Below, piece by piece: positions 28,459-37,448 of a stretch of DNA of 64,000 bases. Below the pieces are notes generated by a model. The model was not told where the DNA came from, ran no database searches, and saw only the letters and a list, made by a program, of their open reading frames with translations. Position 1 is the first letter of the stretch. Each line of letters starts with the position of its first letter. A program made the translations under genes and the position numbers. This DNA is from Aliamphritea ceti (lineage in GTDB: Bacteria; Pseudomonadota; Gammaproteobacteria; Pseudomonadales; Balneatricaceae), in the NCBI RefSeq assembly GCF_024347215.1, contig NZ_AP025282.1, positions 558,001 to 622,000 on the forward strand, read 5' to 3'.

Positions 28459-29304
28459 TTAGCCAGAAATTTTCTGCAAAGCCAGTAATGCCTGATTAAC
28501 CAGTGAAGGGTTATGAGGTTCACGTGCATAAGTTGCGAAAATAGGGCGTTTAAATACAGGTGCATCGGTTACCTGATATAAACGCCGGTTCTGTAGGTAA
28601 GAGCCGACAGTACGCTTAGGTAAATATGCGCTGCCACCATTAGTCAGTAGCCAGGGAAGGCCTGCTTCACCCAGTCCACAGGTTTGCAGACTATTTTTCA
28701 AATGTGGCAAGCGTTCTGAATGTGCCGCATTGTAGCCCCAGCCCCAGTCGATATAGAGATAGTCTTCAGCGGTGATCTGATGGGCTAGGTGAGGCTTGTT
28801 GGCAACCATAATAAGATCATCAGAAAGCACCTGCTCTACAATTAATCCTGAGGTGGCATCAGCCACAAAGATCAAACCAATATCCAGGGTGCCTGCTGCG
28901 ACCTGAGTAACGATCTCGCTGGAATAATCTGCACTCATATGCAAAGTGAGCTGGCTATCCTGACGACGGAGTTCGCTTCCCCAGCGGTGCAGGAGATCAT
29001 TTGCCAGCGTATTGTGTGTCGCTATTCTCAGGGTTCCGGCACTATGTTCGCTACGCTTTACATCTGCTTTCGCATGCTCCCAGCGTTGCTGCATTATTTG
29101 AGCGTGTTGATAAAAACGCTCTCCGGCAAGGGTCAGTGTCATTCCTTGCGCACTACGTTCAAATAGTGGCTGATCTAACTGGCTTTCCAGTTGCTTTATT
29201 CGTGAGCTGACAGCCGACTTCGTGATACATAACAGCTCTGCACAGAGGCTTAGACGTTTAACCTCTGCTAGTGTCAAAAAAGTTTTAATAGACCAGGTGT
29301 CCAT
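28459..29304 (-). CDS. LysR-family transcriptional regulator
   Basis: A 281-residue LysR regulator: winged HTH at the N-terminus (LCAELLCITKSAVSSRIKQLE) and a substrate-binding domain starting near TLRIATHNTLA. ATG 29304 has GGAG at 7 bases; the longer frame is not needed. It is divergent from the CoA-transferase gene at 29503 with a 198-bp gap, the classical layout for a LysR regulator and its target. Its effector cannot be told from sequence. Confidence 0.88.
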   Translation of the reverse strand: MDTWSIKTFLTLAEVKRLSLCAELLCITKSAVSSRIKQLESQLDQPLFERSAQGMTLTLAGERFYQHAQIMQQRWEHAKADVKRSEHSAGTLRIATHNTLANDLLHRWGSELRRQDSQLTLHMSADYSSEIVTQVAAGTLDIGLIFVADATSGLIVEQVLSDDLIMVANKPHLAHQITAEDYLYIDWGWGYNAAHSERLPHLKNSLQTCGLGEAGLPWLLTNGGSAYLPKRTVGSYLQNRRLYQVTDAPVFKRPIFATYAREPHNPSLVNQALLALQKISG

Positions 29305-29502
29305 GCATTGCTCCGGATATGTTGATGGCAATGAATATTGTGTATTTTTTGAATTTAGGCGCTATAGCGATCAAAAGTCCAGAAAATTGATGGTATTTAT
29401 GCGTTAAAAATAATTGCACATTAGGTGCTGAATAATCCGCTATTCGCTTATAACTCAATTTTTTAGTATGGATGCAAATAAGCATAATTTCCGGAGACGG
29501 TG

Positions 29503-32037
29503 ATGAAACAGACTTTTGCATCGACACGGCCACTGGCTGGTTATCGGGTAGTAGATTTTGGTCAGTATATAGCAGGGCCAGCGGTTGCCATGATGCTGGC
29601 GGACCAGGGGGCTGAAGTTATTCATATAGATCCACCTGGTGGTCCGCGTTGGGATAATCCTGCTGATGCTATCCTTAATCGCGGAAAATACCGAATCACG
29701 CTGGATCTTAAGTCCGAAAGAGATTTAGAAACAGCGCGCGAACTGGTTAAGAATGCTGACGTGCTGGTGGAAAATTTTCGGCCAGGTGTAATGCAGCGCC
29801 TGGGGTTGGGTGCAGAAGATATGCGCCGCGTAAATCCGGCTCTGGTGTATTTGTCCTTGCCCGGGTTTTCTGAGAAAGATGAAGAACTTGCCGACACTGC
29901 TGCCTGGGAAGGTATTATTGCCGCAGCGGTTGGGCAATATACGGATATGGGGCTTAACCGTATTCTGATGGGGATTAATCCATCATTTTCACCGTTGCCA
30001 CTGGCATCTGCTTACGCGTCTGTATTAGGGGCTACTTCAGTAACCCTGGCGCTGTTTGCCCGAAGTAGTCATGGCCTGGGCGATCGTATTGAAGTACCAG
30101 TCTCTGCTGCTTTGATGGAAGGGTTGGCGTACAACTCTATGCATATACATGGTTTGCCTGACCGCTACAAATCCCCGCGGGAATTAGAAATTGAACGTCG
30201 GAAAAACACCGGAGAACAACTGAATCTGGAGTATCCGGATTTGCAGGAGTTTTTGGATCCGTTTTATCGCACTTACATGTGTGCGGATGGCAGGCCATTT
30301 TACGCTGTTTGTTCTTCTCATACCCGGCATCCGCAAGCCTGTTTAGAGGTATTAGGCTTATGGGATGAAATACAGGCAGCTGGAATACCCACTCACAGTG
30401 CGTATCTGGATCAGGCTGACTGGCCCGAAGGCGCTGAATGTACACTTGTGTCTTATCCTCTTTCAAGAAAATGGGCGGATTTTGTTTCATCACGTATGAA
30501 GCAGGTTTTTGCGACCCAGTCAGCGTATGAATGGCAGCAGATATTCGGGGATGCCGGTGTACCTGGCTGTGCGCATCAGCTTACAAAAGAGTGGTTAAAT
30601 TCAGAGCACGCACTAGCTTGTGGCAGTGTTCTGGAAGTGAATGATCCCCGTTATGGCTTGATGCGCCAGTTGGGTAATATTTGCTGGCTTGGCGGTGATG
30701 CCTCTGTTGTGGATAAACGTGCAGCAGGTTTACCCGGACAGGATAATGATATTACTTCTGATCTGTTGGCCGCCTGGGAGAATGGCTCCCGCGTCGGAAT
30801 TGGGTCAGCTCAAAAAGTAACGAACGGCTGGCTAGATGGCATCAGGATTCTTGATCTGACCAATGTTATTGCCGGACCAACTATTGCCGGAACCTTATCT
30901 CGCTTCGGAGCAGAAGTGATTAGCATCGATCCACCAAAACCTTCATTGGACCCATGGAACAGTACCGTATTTGGTATGCAAGCGAATCAGGGTAAGCAAA
31001 GCCTTTTGCTGGATTTAAAAAGTACACAGGGTCAGGATACGTTACAACGCCTGCTGCCAAGCATAGATGTGATTACGATTAATGCCAGTGATGCTCAGCT
31101 AAAGCGTTTGGGATTATCAATGGCTGAATTGCAGGCCGCTCACCCACAGCTGATACTTTGTCAGTTTGATGCGTACGGCGGCCCGTTGCTTGGACCGCGC
31201 AGTGATCATCCCGGATATGATGATTTGGTACAGGCGACTACCGGGATAATGAGCCGCTTTGGCGGTGGAATGGACACACCAGAAGAACATGCACATTTTG
31301 GCACAATCGATGTGCTTGGCGGATACTGTGCAGCGCATGCCATAGGTGTTGCGTTAGTAAATCGTGCCAGGGGCAACGGAGGCAGTTTGGCACGCAGTTC
31401 ACTGATTGCTGCCGGTCAGTTAATTCAGACGCCTTTCATGTACGATTATGCGGAAAGAACCCCGTTCAATGAACCGAGTGGCCGCTATATTAAGGGACAG
31501 GATGCGCTGTATCGTTGTTACCGTGCTGCGGATAACTGGTTTTTTCTGGCGGTTGATCGAGGCACTAAGTTGGCGGCCTTCGGGGCATTGATCAATCAGG
31601 AAGTCGATCCGGAAAATTTGTCATTACTTGATAGTAACCTTGAAGAATTGTTTGCGACGCAGGCTGTTGCGCATTGGCAAGGAGTATTCGCGGCTGAGGA
31701 TATAGCTTGCCAGCCATTGTTAAGCATGGGGCAATGGCGTGAAAAACACCTAATGTTAGCTGATGGATACAGCAAGGCTGTAGATCTTGCGGGGCCAAGT
31801 AGTATTGCCTTTGTGAGCTATGCTGATCATCCCTGTGGATACAGAGTAGATTTAATTGCGCCTAATGCTATTCGCCCTACCGATGCGGATGTGATTTTAC
31901 CAACTGCAATGCCAATGTATGGCGCAGATACACGTCGTTTGTTAACGGAGTTGAATTTTACTGAATCGGAAATTGCAGAAATGTTAGCGCAGGGAGCAGC
32001 AGCTACCCATTGGAGTACAAATTACCTGCCGTTATAA
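29503..32037 (+). CDS. Tandem-fused CaiB/BaiF-type (class III) CoA-transferase
   Basis: About 844 residues made of two CaiB/BaiF family domains in one chain. The first begins LAGYRVVDFGQYIAGPAVAM and has VLVENFRPGVMQRLGLG; the second begins near residue 430 with LDGIRILDLTNVIAGPTIAG and has LLLDLKSTQGQ. Family members are normally about 400 aa and form interlocked dimers, so this looks like a covalent dimer. The second half keeps the ring-like start but lacks the NFRPG stretch (it reads INASDAQLKRLGL), so it may be catalytically weaker. Substrate unknown. GGAGACGG precedes ATG 29503. Probably controlled by the divergent LysR gene. Confidence 0.85.
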   Translation: MKQTFASTRPLAGYRVVDFGQYIAGPAVAMMLADQGAEVIHIDPPGGPRWDNPADAILNRGKYRITLDLKSERDLETARELVKNADVLVENFRPGVMQRLGLGAEDMRRVNPALVYLSLPGFSEKDEELADTAAWEGIIAAAVGQYTDMGLNRILMGINPSFSPLPLASAYASVLGATSVTLALFARSSHGLGDRIEVPVSAALMEGLAYNSMHIHGLPDRYKSPRELEIERRKNTGEQLNLEYPDLQEFLDPFYRTYMCADGRPFYAVCSSHTRHPQACLEVLGLWDEIQAAGIPTHSAYLDQADWPEGAECTLVSYPLSRKWADFVSSRMKQVFATQSAYEWQQIFGDAGVPGCAHQLTKEWLNSEHALACGSVLEVNDPRYGLMRQLGNICWLGGDASVVDKRAAGLPGQDNDITSDLLAAWENGSRVGIGSAQKVTNGWLDGIRILDLTNVIAGPTIAGTLSRFGAEVISIDPPKPSLDPWNSTVFGMQANQGKQSLLLDLKSTQGQDTLQRLLPSIDVITINASDAQLKRLGLSMAELQAAHPQLILCQFDAYGGPLLGPRSDHPGYDDLVQATTGIMSRFGGGMDTPEEHAHFGTIDVLGGYCAAHAIGVALVNRARGNGGSLARSSLIAAGQLIQTPFMYDYAERTPFNEPSGRYIKGQDALYRCYRAADNWFFLAVDRGTKLAAFGALINQEVDPENLSLLDSNLEELFATQAVAHWQGVFAAEDIACQPLLSMGQWREKHLMLADGYSKAVDLAGPSSIAFVSYADHPCGYRVDLIAPNAIRPTDADVILPTAMPMYGADTRRLLTELNFTESEIAEMLAQGAAATHWSTNYLPL

Positions 32038-32059
32038 ATATTATAAAAAGCACAGTTGA

Positions 32060-32083
32060 GCCTGTATTTTTACGGGCTTTTTT
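32060..32083 (+). terminator. Terminator after the CoA-transferase gene
   Basis: The stem GCCTGT / ACGGGC with loop ATTTTT, followed by TTTTTTG, starts 23 bases after the stop codon. Confidence 0.8.
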
Positions 32084-32085
32084 GC

Positions 32086-32429
32086 AGGAGTAGTTTTTTA
32101 CAGAAGAAGTCAGAGAAAACATAAGGCGTAAAAGCCCCATAACACCCGGGACCCCGGGGCTGGGGCAGTCGTTCAAGATAACATCGAAGAAACCGGGTTT
32201 CGGTCGATGAAAACTACTATTGAACTGGTTAAAAATCATAGAGGTTGTTTAAAAAGTATTCAACCACAGATAAATTAAGTGTTTATCTTGGGATTGCCGT
32301 CTGATTTTTGCCTAATTGCAATATTTTACAAGCCTTGGTCTTCGGGCTCTGCTATAGATAAGTGTAAGTTTTAATGGCGTGATTACAGGTAAGTCTGTTG
32401 GTTGCGTACTGTTTGTAGTGAGATGTCTA
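32086..32429. other. 344-bp gap with a GC-rich inverted repeat
   Basis: No gene is supported. At 32134-32166 there is a compact GC-rich inverted structure: outer arms GCCCCA and TGGGGC enclose CCCGG / CCGGG. It is not followed by a T-tract, so it is not a standard terminator. The rest is AT-rich and should hold the promoter of the AraC gene; TATAGA near 32354 could be a -10. Confidence 0.5.
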
Positions 32430-33245
32430 ATGCAAGATCGAATTGAATATCAGCATGTAAATGACATGCCTGGCCTGGTGCTGGGGGATGGCTGTTATTC
32501 AGAATTTCGGTTTGAGCCACATTACCATTTGGACTACCACATTGGTCTGGTGATAGATGGTGTACAGAGGCAGCGTTTTCAGGGGCAAAGTGTTCTGTTG
32601 GGGCAAGGGCGGATTTCGGTCATGCCACCGGGTGAAATTCATGACGGGCATGGTGAGCATAATGAGAGTTATCGGATGAAAACATTTCGTCTTGCTCCAA
32701 AGCTGCTTTGTGATGATATGAGTGATGTATCCGGGCTGACTTTCAATCCAGAACTGGCCGGAGATATGTTGGAAAGTCCGCGTCTGGCTGATGGTTTATT
32801 GCGCTTACACGGGAGCGTTTTGCGGGGGCGTGATGTTTCTCTCGGTACAGAAAGTTTATGGTTAGAATTACTTGCGGTATTGATCAGTCAGTTACAACCC
32901 GTCAGTTTTACTGAGATTAAAGGTGGGCTGAGTAATCAGCACTGGCAATGGGTTAAGGAGTATTGTGATGCTCACCTGGCAGAAAAAATAAAGTTAGAAC
33001 AGTTAGCCGTACTATGTGGATTGAGCCGGTTTCAGTTCCTGCGTCGCTTTGAACGGACGACTGGACTGACGCCTCATGTATGGTTAATCCGGCTTCGGTT
33101 AGAGCGTGCATGTTTATTGTTGAGTGCGCCGGGCGTGTCTATTGCCGGGGTTAGTCAAAGTGTGGGGTTTTATGATCAGAGCCATTTTAATCGTGCCTTT
33201 AAACAGGCATATGGTGTGGCACCTTCAGGTTATGTGAATCAGTAA
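32430..33245 (+). CDS. AraC-family transcriptional regulator (cupin sensor domain)
   Basis: A 271-residue regulator. The N-terminal cupin-like AraC_binding domain has HYHLDYHIGLVIDG and SVMPPGEIHDG. The C-terminal double HTH includes LEQLAVLCGLSRFQFLRRFE and the second helix pair VSQSVGFYDQSHFNRAFK. ATG 32430 gives the usual start; a longer frame exists. Monocistronic, with no obvious target next to it, so the ligand is unknown. Confidence 0.88.
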   Translation: MQDRIEYQHVNDMPGLVLGDGCYSEFRFEPHYHLDYHIGLVIDGVQRQRFQGQSVLLGQGRISVMPPGEIHDGHGEHNESYRMKTFRLAPKLLCDDMSDVSGLTFNPELAGDMLESPRLADGLLRLHGSVLRGRDVSLGTESLWLELLAVLISQLQPVSFTEIKGGLSNQHWQWVKEYCDAHLAEKIKLEQLAVLCGLSRFQFLRRFERTTGLTPHVWLIRLRLERACLLLSAPGVSIAGVSQSVGFYDQSHFNRAFKQAYGVAPSGYVNQ

Positions 33246-33404
33246 CTCTGTTACCACTTACCTAACGGGTAAGTGTTCCGTTTTACATACATCGCATTTT
33301 TCATTGTCTGGTAAATACTGATGCTGGCTTAATGTAAGACATCAGATTAACTGCGTTTTTGAGTTATATGGGAGATGTTGGTGAGACGTCAACTTTGCTG
33401 ACTA

Positions 33405-33432
33405 TAAAAAAACAGGCAGCCGCTAGGCTGCC
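33405..33432 (-). terminator. Terminator after the PLD-like nuclease gene
   Basis: On the minus strand the stem GGCAGCC...GGCTGCC is followed by a T-run (A-run at 33405-33412 on the plus strand). It lies just after the stop of the gene at 33449. Confidence 0.8.
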
Positions 33433-33448
33433 ATAAAAGTAATGCTGA

Positions 33449-34210
33449 TTAGTTGCTCAGCATTGTGTGGAGGTTTAGATCCGCAGGCCACAGGAAATAA
33501 TGACCGCTGGAGTTTTCGTGGAATTCTGCGCCAATATCCATGCTCTTTTCGGTAAGTTCATCCCGGCCATTTTCAGTACTGATAAAGCCTGATGCGCGGA
33601 GCGATGTCAGTAAGCGCTGAGCGTTAGTCTTATATTTGGTTGCTAATAGATTTGTGCTGATTTTTTCTTCGTCTGTTAGCGGCTGCGTGGGTGTTAGCAG
33701 TGTCTGCGTAACTGTTGGCATATATAGAGGCTGTTTGTTCTCTGACGTCGTCAGATCTACAGGTTGTAATGTGGGTATCTGGTATTGTTCACTGCCTATG
33801 CGAATGAGGCGCTCAGCTTCTTTCACTGAATCAGTATAAGCATCTTTGTCATCTTTCTTTGAAAGCAGAATGCTCATTTCATAGTTGTTTACCTGACTGA
33901 ACTCATAAAGGTTCATACTGCTGACAATACAATAAGATTCGTTGAGATAGCATTTTGCGTGTAAATCATCACAAAAGAGTAATTTAATTTTGGTGCTGCT
34001 TAACAACCAGCTCTTTTCGTTCTCGTGAAGCTCCTGCTTACCATAAACAATGTGAAATGAGACTCCCTGCAAAATAGCATCTTCAATGAGTTTCTTTATG
34101 CGTTTATTAAGTTTCAGGTAGGGGCTTATGAGCACAACATGTTTGCGCGCTTTGCTGATCAGATTTTCCAGTACGAAGTTTGTAGCACTGGTGTTTAAAA
34201 GCTTCGCCAT
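33449..34210 (-). CDS. PLD-superfamily (HKD motif) nuclease-like protein
   Basis: A 253-residue protein with a single phospholipase D motif: His84, Lys86 and the SSMN segment ending at Asn100 in LHAKCYLNESYCIVSSMN. One HKD copy per chain suggests a dimeric nuclease of the Nuc/BfiI type. Residues 12-60 form the preceding PLD alpha/beta half (ISPYLKLNKRIKKLIE). The C-terminal 100 residues are a separate region with winged-helix-like LLATKYKTNAQRLLTSLR. AAGGAAAG precedes ATG. It stands alone between an AraC gene and fhuB; function not assigned. The 224 bp upstream hold no gene. Confidence 0.75.
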   Translation of the reverse strand: MAKLLNTSATNFVLENLISKARKHVVLISPYLKLNKRIKKLIEDAILQGVSFHIVYGKQELHENEKSWLLSSTKIKLLFCDDLHAKCYLNESYCIVSSMNLYEFSQVNNYEMSILLSKKDDKDAYTDSVKEAERLIRIGSEQYQIPTLQPVDLTTSENKQPLYMPTVTQTLLTPTQPLTDEEKISTNLLATKYKTNAQRLLTSLRASGFISTENGRDELTEKSMDIGAEFHENSSGHYFLWPADLNLHTMLSN

Positions 34211-34434
34211 TGTCTTTCCTTCTACCCACTTGCGGGTAAGCTTTCGCTGTTTTTGCGTTCATATCCCCCGATATGTATTTAATGTAGCACGATTATTTTG
34301 TCGCTATTAGCTGACAGTCAACGTGTTTTCAGGATTGCGAAAACGGAAATTCAGGCGGTGTAATTATTGCTGCTTTGTTACTGTTTAAATACAGGGCGAC
34401 AAGCAGAATATTCCTGTTGTCGCACAGGTAAATT

Positions 34435-36459
34435 TTAATGACGGGCTCTGCTACGAAGTAGCAAAATAATAAAATAGCCGCCTCCGAGAGCAGAAGCTAA
34501 TGTGCCAGCAGCTATTTGGCCGGGATATAGCAAGTTTCTGCCTAACCAGTCTGCCAGCATCAGTAAACTGGCTCCTAGTAAGGCTGCTGTTATTAGCTGG
34601 CTGCGGGCAGACTGTGCGCCGAGCAGGCGAGCCATATGAGGGGCCAGCAGACCGATAAATGCAATCGGGCCCAGCAGAGCAGTGACCAGAGCACAGGCGA
34701 GAGCGACAATTGAGAGTAAGCACCAGATACTGCTTTCTACTTGCATACCTCTGCCCTGCGCCAGTGGTTTGCCGATACTCAGTAAGGTAAGCCAGCGGCT
34801 ACTCAGCAAGCCGAGCAGTAAAATCAGTAAGCTACCTGTGAGCAATATAGCTGCTTGTGGTGCTTCTACACGATAGGTACTTCCGGCCAGCCAGCCGAGA
34901 ATTGTATAGACATTTTCGCTGCCATTAGCCAGTGCAAACTGAATAAGTGCTTCCACTAGTGCAGTCAAAGATATGCCCAATAAGATGATAGCCGCCGGGG
35001 AAAATTGCTGCCGCTTTGCCAGACTTAACAGAATTAATAACAGGCCCGCGCTGCCGGCCAGAGCAATGAAGGGGCCTGCACTGGTGAGTGGTTCTCCGAA
35101 TAGAAGAGTGTATAGCACCAGAGCAGCACTGGCCCCGGCGGAAACGCCGAGTAGGTCCGGGCTGGCAAGCGGATTGTAAATAAGCCGTTGCAGCAAAGTA
35201 CCGGCAACAGCCATTGCAATACCGGCAGCCATCGCAGCGACAATACGGGGAGATCTGAGTTGCCAGTCAAAACTGTTTGGCCAGCCCCATTGCCAACTTA
35301 TGCCGGTATGGTTTAAAAAGCTTGCCAGTATAAAGCAGCTCACTGCGGTGAGTATTATTATGACCCACTGATAGATGCCAATTCGACGCACAGGCAGAGC
35401 TTGTAAGCTAAGTTGATCTTCAGCACGAAGCTTTTTTAATGCCAGAGCGATCAGTACAGGTGCCCCGCAAATAGCAGTTGCTGTACCGGTAGGAATGATT
35501 TCTATTGTCCAGAGGCTGAGCAAGCGGGCAAATAAGTCTGCACAAAGCAGTAGCAGTGCCCCAAGTAAACTGCTGAGCCAAAGTTGGTCCCTGGCGCTGC
35601 GGGCACCGCAAAGGCGCGCAATATTTGGTGCGATTAAACCTATAAAGCTGATAATTCCTACGGCGGTTATAGATGCTGATACTAGCCAAAGCGTGGCAAT
35701 GAATAAGACTAAAAGTACCGGTGTTACGTTTAAACCTCTGGCGCCAGCGCTCTCCTGACCGAGTTTTAACAGCTGCAACAGACGTGGGGCAAGTAATAAA
35801 ACGGGTATTGCAATCAGGAGTTTGGGCGCTAACCAGCCAAGCCATTGCCAGTCGTTCTGAGCCAGGTCTCCGGCTCCCCATATGAACAGCTGCTTTGCAT
35901 GCTGATCCCGTAACAGAATGATGGCGCTGGTAATTGCTCCTAATAAGATATTAACCGCCATGCCTGCGAGTACTACAGGCAAGCCTGAAAGCTGTCGAAT
36001 GCCGGCAATCGCCAATACCAGACCCATAGATAACATAGCGCCAGCCATCACCAGCACTGAGGTTGTGTCTGGATTCAGGCTGGGAAACCACACACTGACA
36101 ACTATCAGTGCCAGCCAGGCACCGGAAGATGTTCCTAAGGTAAGTGGTGAAAGCAGAGGGTTCCGGGTGACCTGTTGCAATAAACTGCCGGCCAGCCCTA
36201 AAGTTGCACCAACAAGCAGCGCAATAATCAGCCGTGGAAGCGTAGCAAACAGATAAACAAACTCCGCAAATTCGTCAGGAATTTGTCCGTTAATCAGCGA
36301 CCATTGCTGAGCAATGGACAGCTGTGTGTCCAGTTGTAAGTAGGCACTGCCAATCAGCAGTGTTAGTAACAAAGTAAAAGGATAGCGCTGTCTGAATAGA
36401 ATCTGCAGCCAGTCATTGGCTGGGTTTGGTTTTATGGAAGTAGCTGCGCTGCAGGTCAT
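34435..36459 (-). CDS. fhuB: Fused hydroxamate-siderophore ABC permease FhuB
   Basis: A 674-residue inner-membrane protein made of two FecCD-type permease halves (about residues 20-330 and 345-670), the fused form typical of FhuB. Each half has the GxxLAxxGxxLQ signature: LGLAGSLLQQVTRNPLLSP and MAVAGTLLQRLIYNPLASP. It imports Fe-hydroxamates together with FhuC and FhuD. The ATG overlaps the fhuD stop (ATGA) and GGAG lies upstream, so translation is coupled. It is the last gene of the iron operon. Confidence 0.93.
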   Translation of the reverse strand: MTCSAATSIKPNPANDWLQILFRQRYPFTLLLTLLIGSAYLQLDTQLSIAQQWSLINGQIPDEFAEFVYLFATLPRLIIALLVGATLGLAGSLLQQVTRNPLLSPLTLGTSSGAWLALIVVSVWFPSLNPDTTSVLVMAGAMLSMGLVLAIAGIRQLSGLPVVLAGMAVNILLGAITSAIILLRDQHAKQLFIWGAGDLAQNDWQWLGWLAPKLLIAIPVLLLAPRLLQLLKLGQESAGARGLNVTPVLLVLFIATLWLVSASITAVGIISFIGLIAPNIARLCGARSARDQLWLSSLLGALLLLCADLFARLLSLWTIEIIPTGTATAICGAPVLIALALKKLRAEDQLSLQALPVRRIGIYQWVIIILTAVSCFILASFLNHTGISWQWGWPNSFDWQLRSPRIVAAMAAGIAMAVAGTLLQRLIYNPLASPDLLGVSAGASAALVLYTLLFGEPLTSAGPFIALAGSAGLLLILLSLAKRQQFSPAAIILLGISLTALVEALIQFALANGSENVYTILGWLAGSTYRVEAPQAAILLTGSLLILLLGLLSSRWLTLLSIGKPLAQGRGMQVESSIWCLLSIVALACALVTALLGPIAFIGLLAPHMARLLGAQSARSQLITAALLGASLLMLADWLGRNLLYPGQIAAGTLASALGGGYFIILLLRSRARH

Positions 36460-37448
36460 GAAACTCTCCGCTTATTATCAGAAAGCTTGTTTCCAGACGT
36501 CTTGTTTCCAGACTTTTTGTTGCCAGAAGTCTTTTTTTCAGAGAGTTCAATCGGAGCTATCTTTAACAGGCTATCTGTTAACGTCTGAGCAAGATACTTC
36601 AGCGACATAGCACCGCCATAAGTCCAGGTAGCAGGTACTGCCTGAATATGTCCTTTGCGAACAAAAGGCATTGCTTGCCAAAGTCTGGAAGCTGCAAGCT
36701 TGGGCCATTGGGCGAAAGGCTCAAAATAGAGCACTGTGCCTTGCTGAATTTTGCTAAGTTCCAGTACACGTTTTTGCACTAATCCCCACTGACTATTTGG
36801 TTGAGGTAATGCTGGTGAAATGCCCAGTTGCTCCAGTGCGTATTGACTCATTGAGTTATTACCGTAGATATACACCGAAGAAGGGTTGGCAAAACGGACA
36901 GTCGTTACTTTTGGTAATTGCCCGGAATATGCTTCTGACAGTTGTTGGCGCAGGGTACGAAACTCTTCCTGCATGGCCTTGAGCCTTGTTTCAGCCAGTT
37001 GTTGCCTGCCGAAGAGTTGTGCCAGTTGACGATAGACCTTAATAGCGGCTTGTGGATTACTGTGTTCTGCACTGAATGTTTTGAAAAACAGCACCGGCGC
37101 AATTTTTTCCAGTCGCGGGAGTATGCTGTTATGTACCTCATTTATAAGAATTAAATCCGGTTTCAGGCGGGCCAGTTTTTCTAAGTTAGGTTCACTGCGG
37201 CTGCCCAGTTCTTCTATCTCTGCCGGCAGGGCGGGTTGCCGGACCCATACTTCGTAACCTGCCTGGTCTGTCATGGCCAGCGGTGTGATGTCTAGTTCAA
37301 GCAGTTGTTCGGACAGGGTCCAGTTTAAACTGGCAATACGCTGCGGCGTGGCTTTAAATGATTGCGGTCCACGGCTGTCTTCAATTGTAATTGCGGCCTG
37401 AATAATTGTACTGAAGCTGAGCAGACTGATGAGTAGAAGCTTCAACAT
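36456..37448 (-). CDS. fhuD: Periplasmic ferric-hydroxamate binding protein FhuD
   Basis: A 330-residue class III (PeripBP_2) binding protein with a signal peptide (MLKLLLISLLSFSTIIQAA). Family segments: RIASLNWTLSEQLLELDI, LKPDLILIN and WGLVQKRVLELSKIQ. It brings Fe-siderophore to FhuB. The last 30 residues are unusual: SGNK is repeated in KKTSGNKKSGNKTSGNK, with a fourth degenerate copy (SDNK), encoded by short direct DNA repeats at 36465-36535. This tail is not part of the family fold. It overlaps fhuC by 7 bases and fhuB by 4. Confidence 0.9.
   Translation of the reverse strand: MLKLLLISLLSFSTIIQAAITIEDSRGPQSFKATPQRIASLNWTLSEQLLELDITPLAMTDQAGYEVWVRQPALPAEIEELGSRSEPNLEKLARLKPDLILINEVHNSILPRLEKIAPVLFFKTFSAEHSNPQAAIKVYRQLAQLFGRQQLAETRLKAMQEEFRTLRQQLSEAYSGQLPKVTTVRFANPSSVYIYGNNSMSQYALEQLGISPALPQPNSQWGLVQKRVLELSKIQQGTVLYFEPFAQWPKLAASRLWQAMPFVRKGHIQAVPATWTYGGAMSLKYLAQTLTDSLLKIAPIELSEKKTSGNKKSGNKTSGNKLSDNKRRVS

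Noticed and set aside
32003..32239. A 78-codon minus-strand frame after the CoA-transferase gene.
   Set aside because: It runs through the terminator and the GC-rich inverted repeat and shows no domain or ribosome site.
36465..36535. A CRISPR-like array in the repeated DNA at the fhuD end.
   Set aside because: The repeats are short, coding, in frame and without spacers. No CRISPR array or cas gene is seen anywhere in the window.
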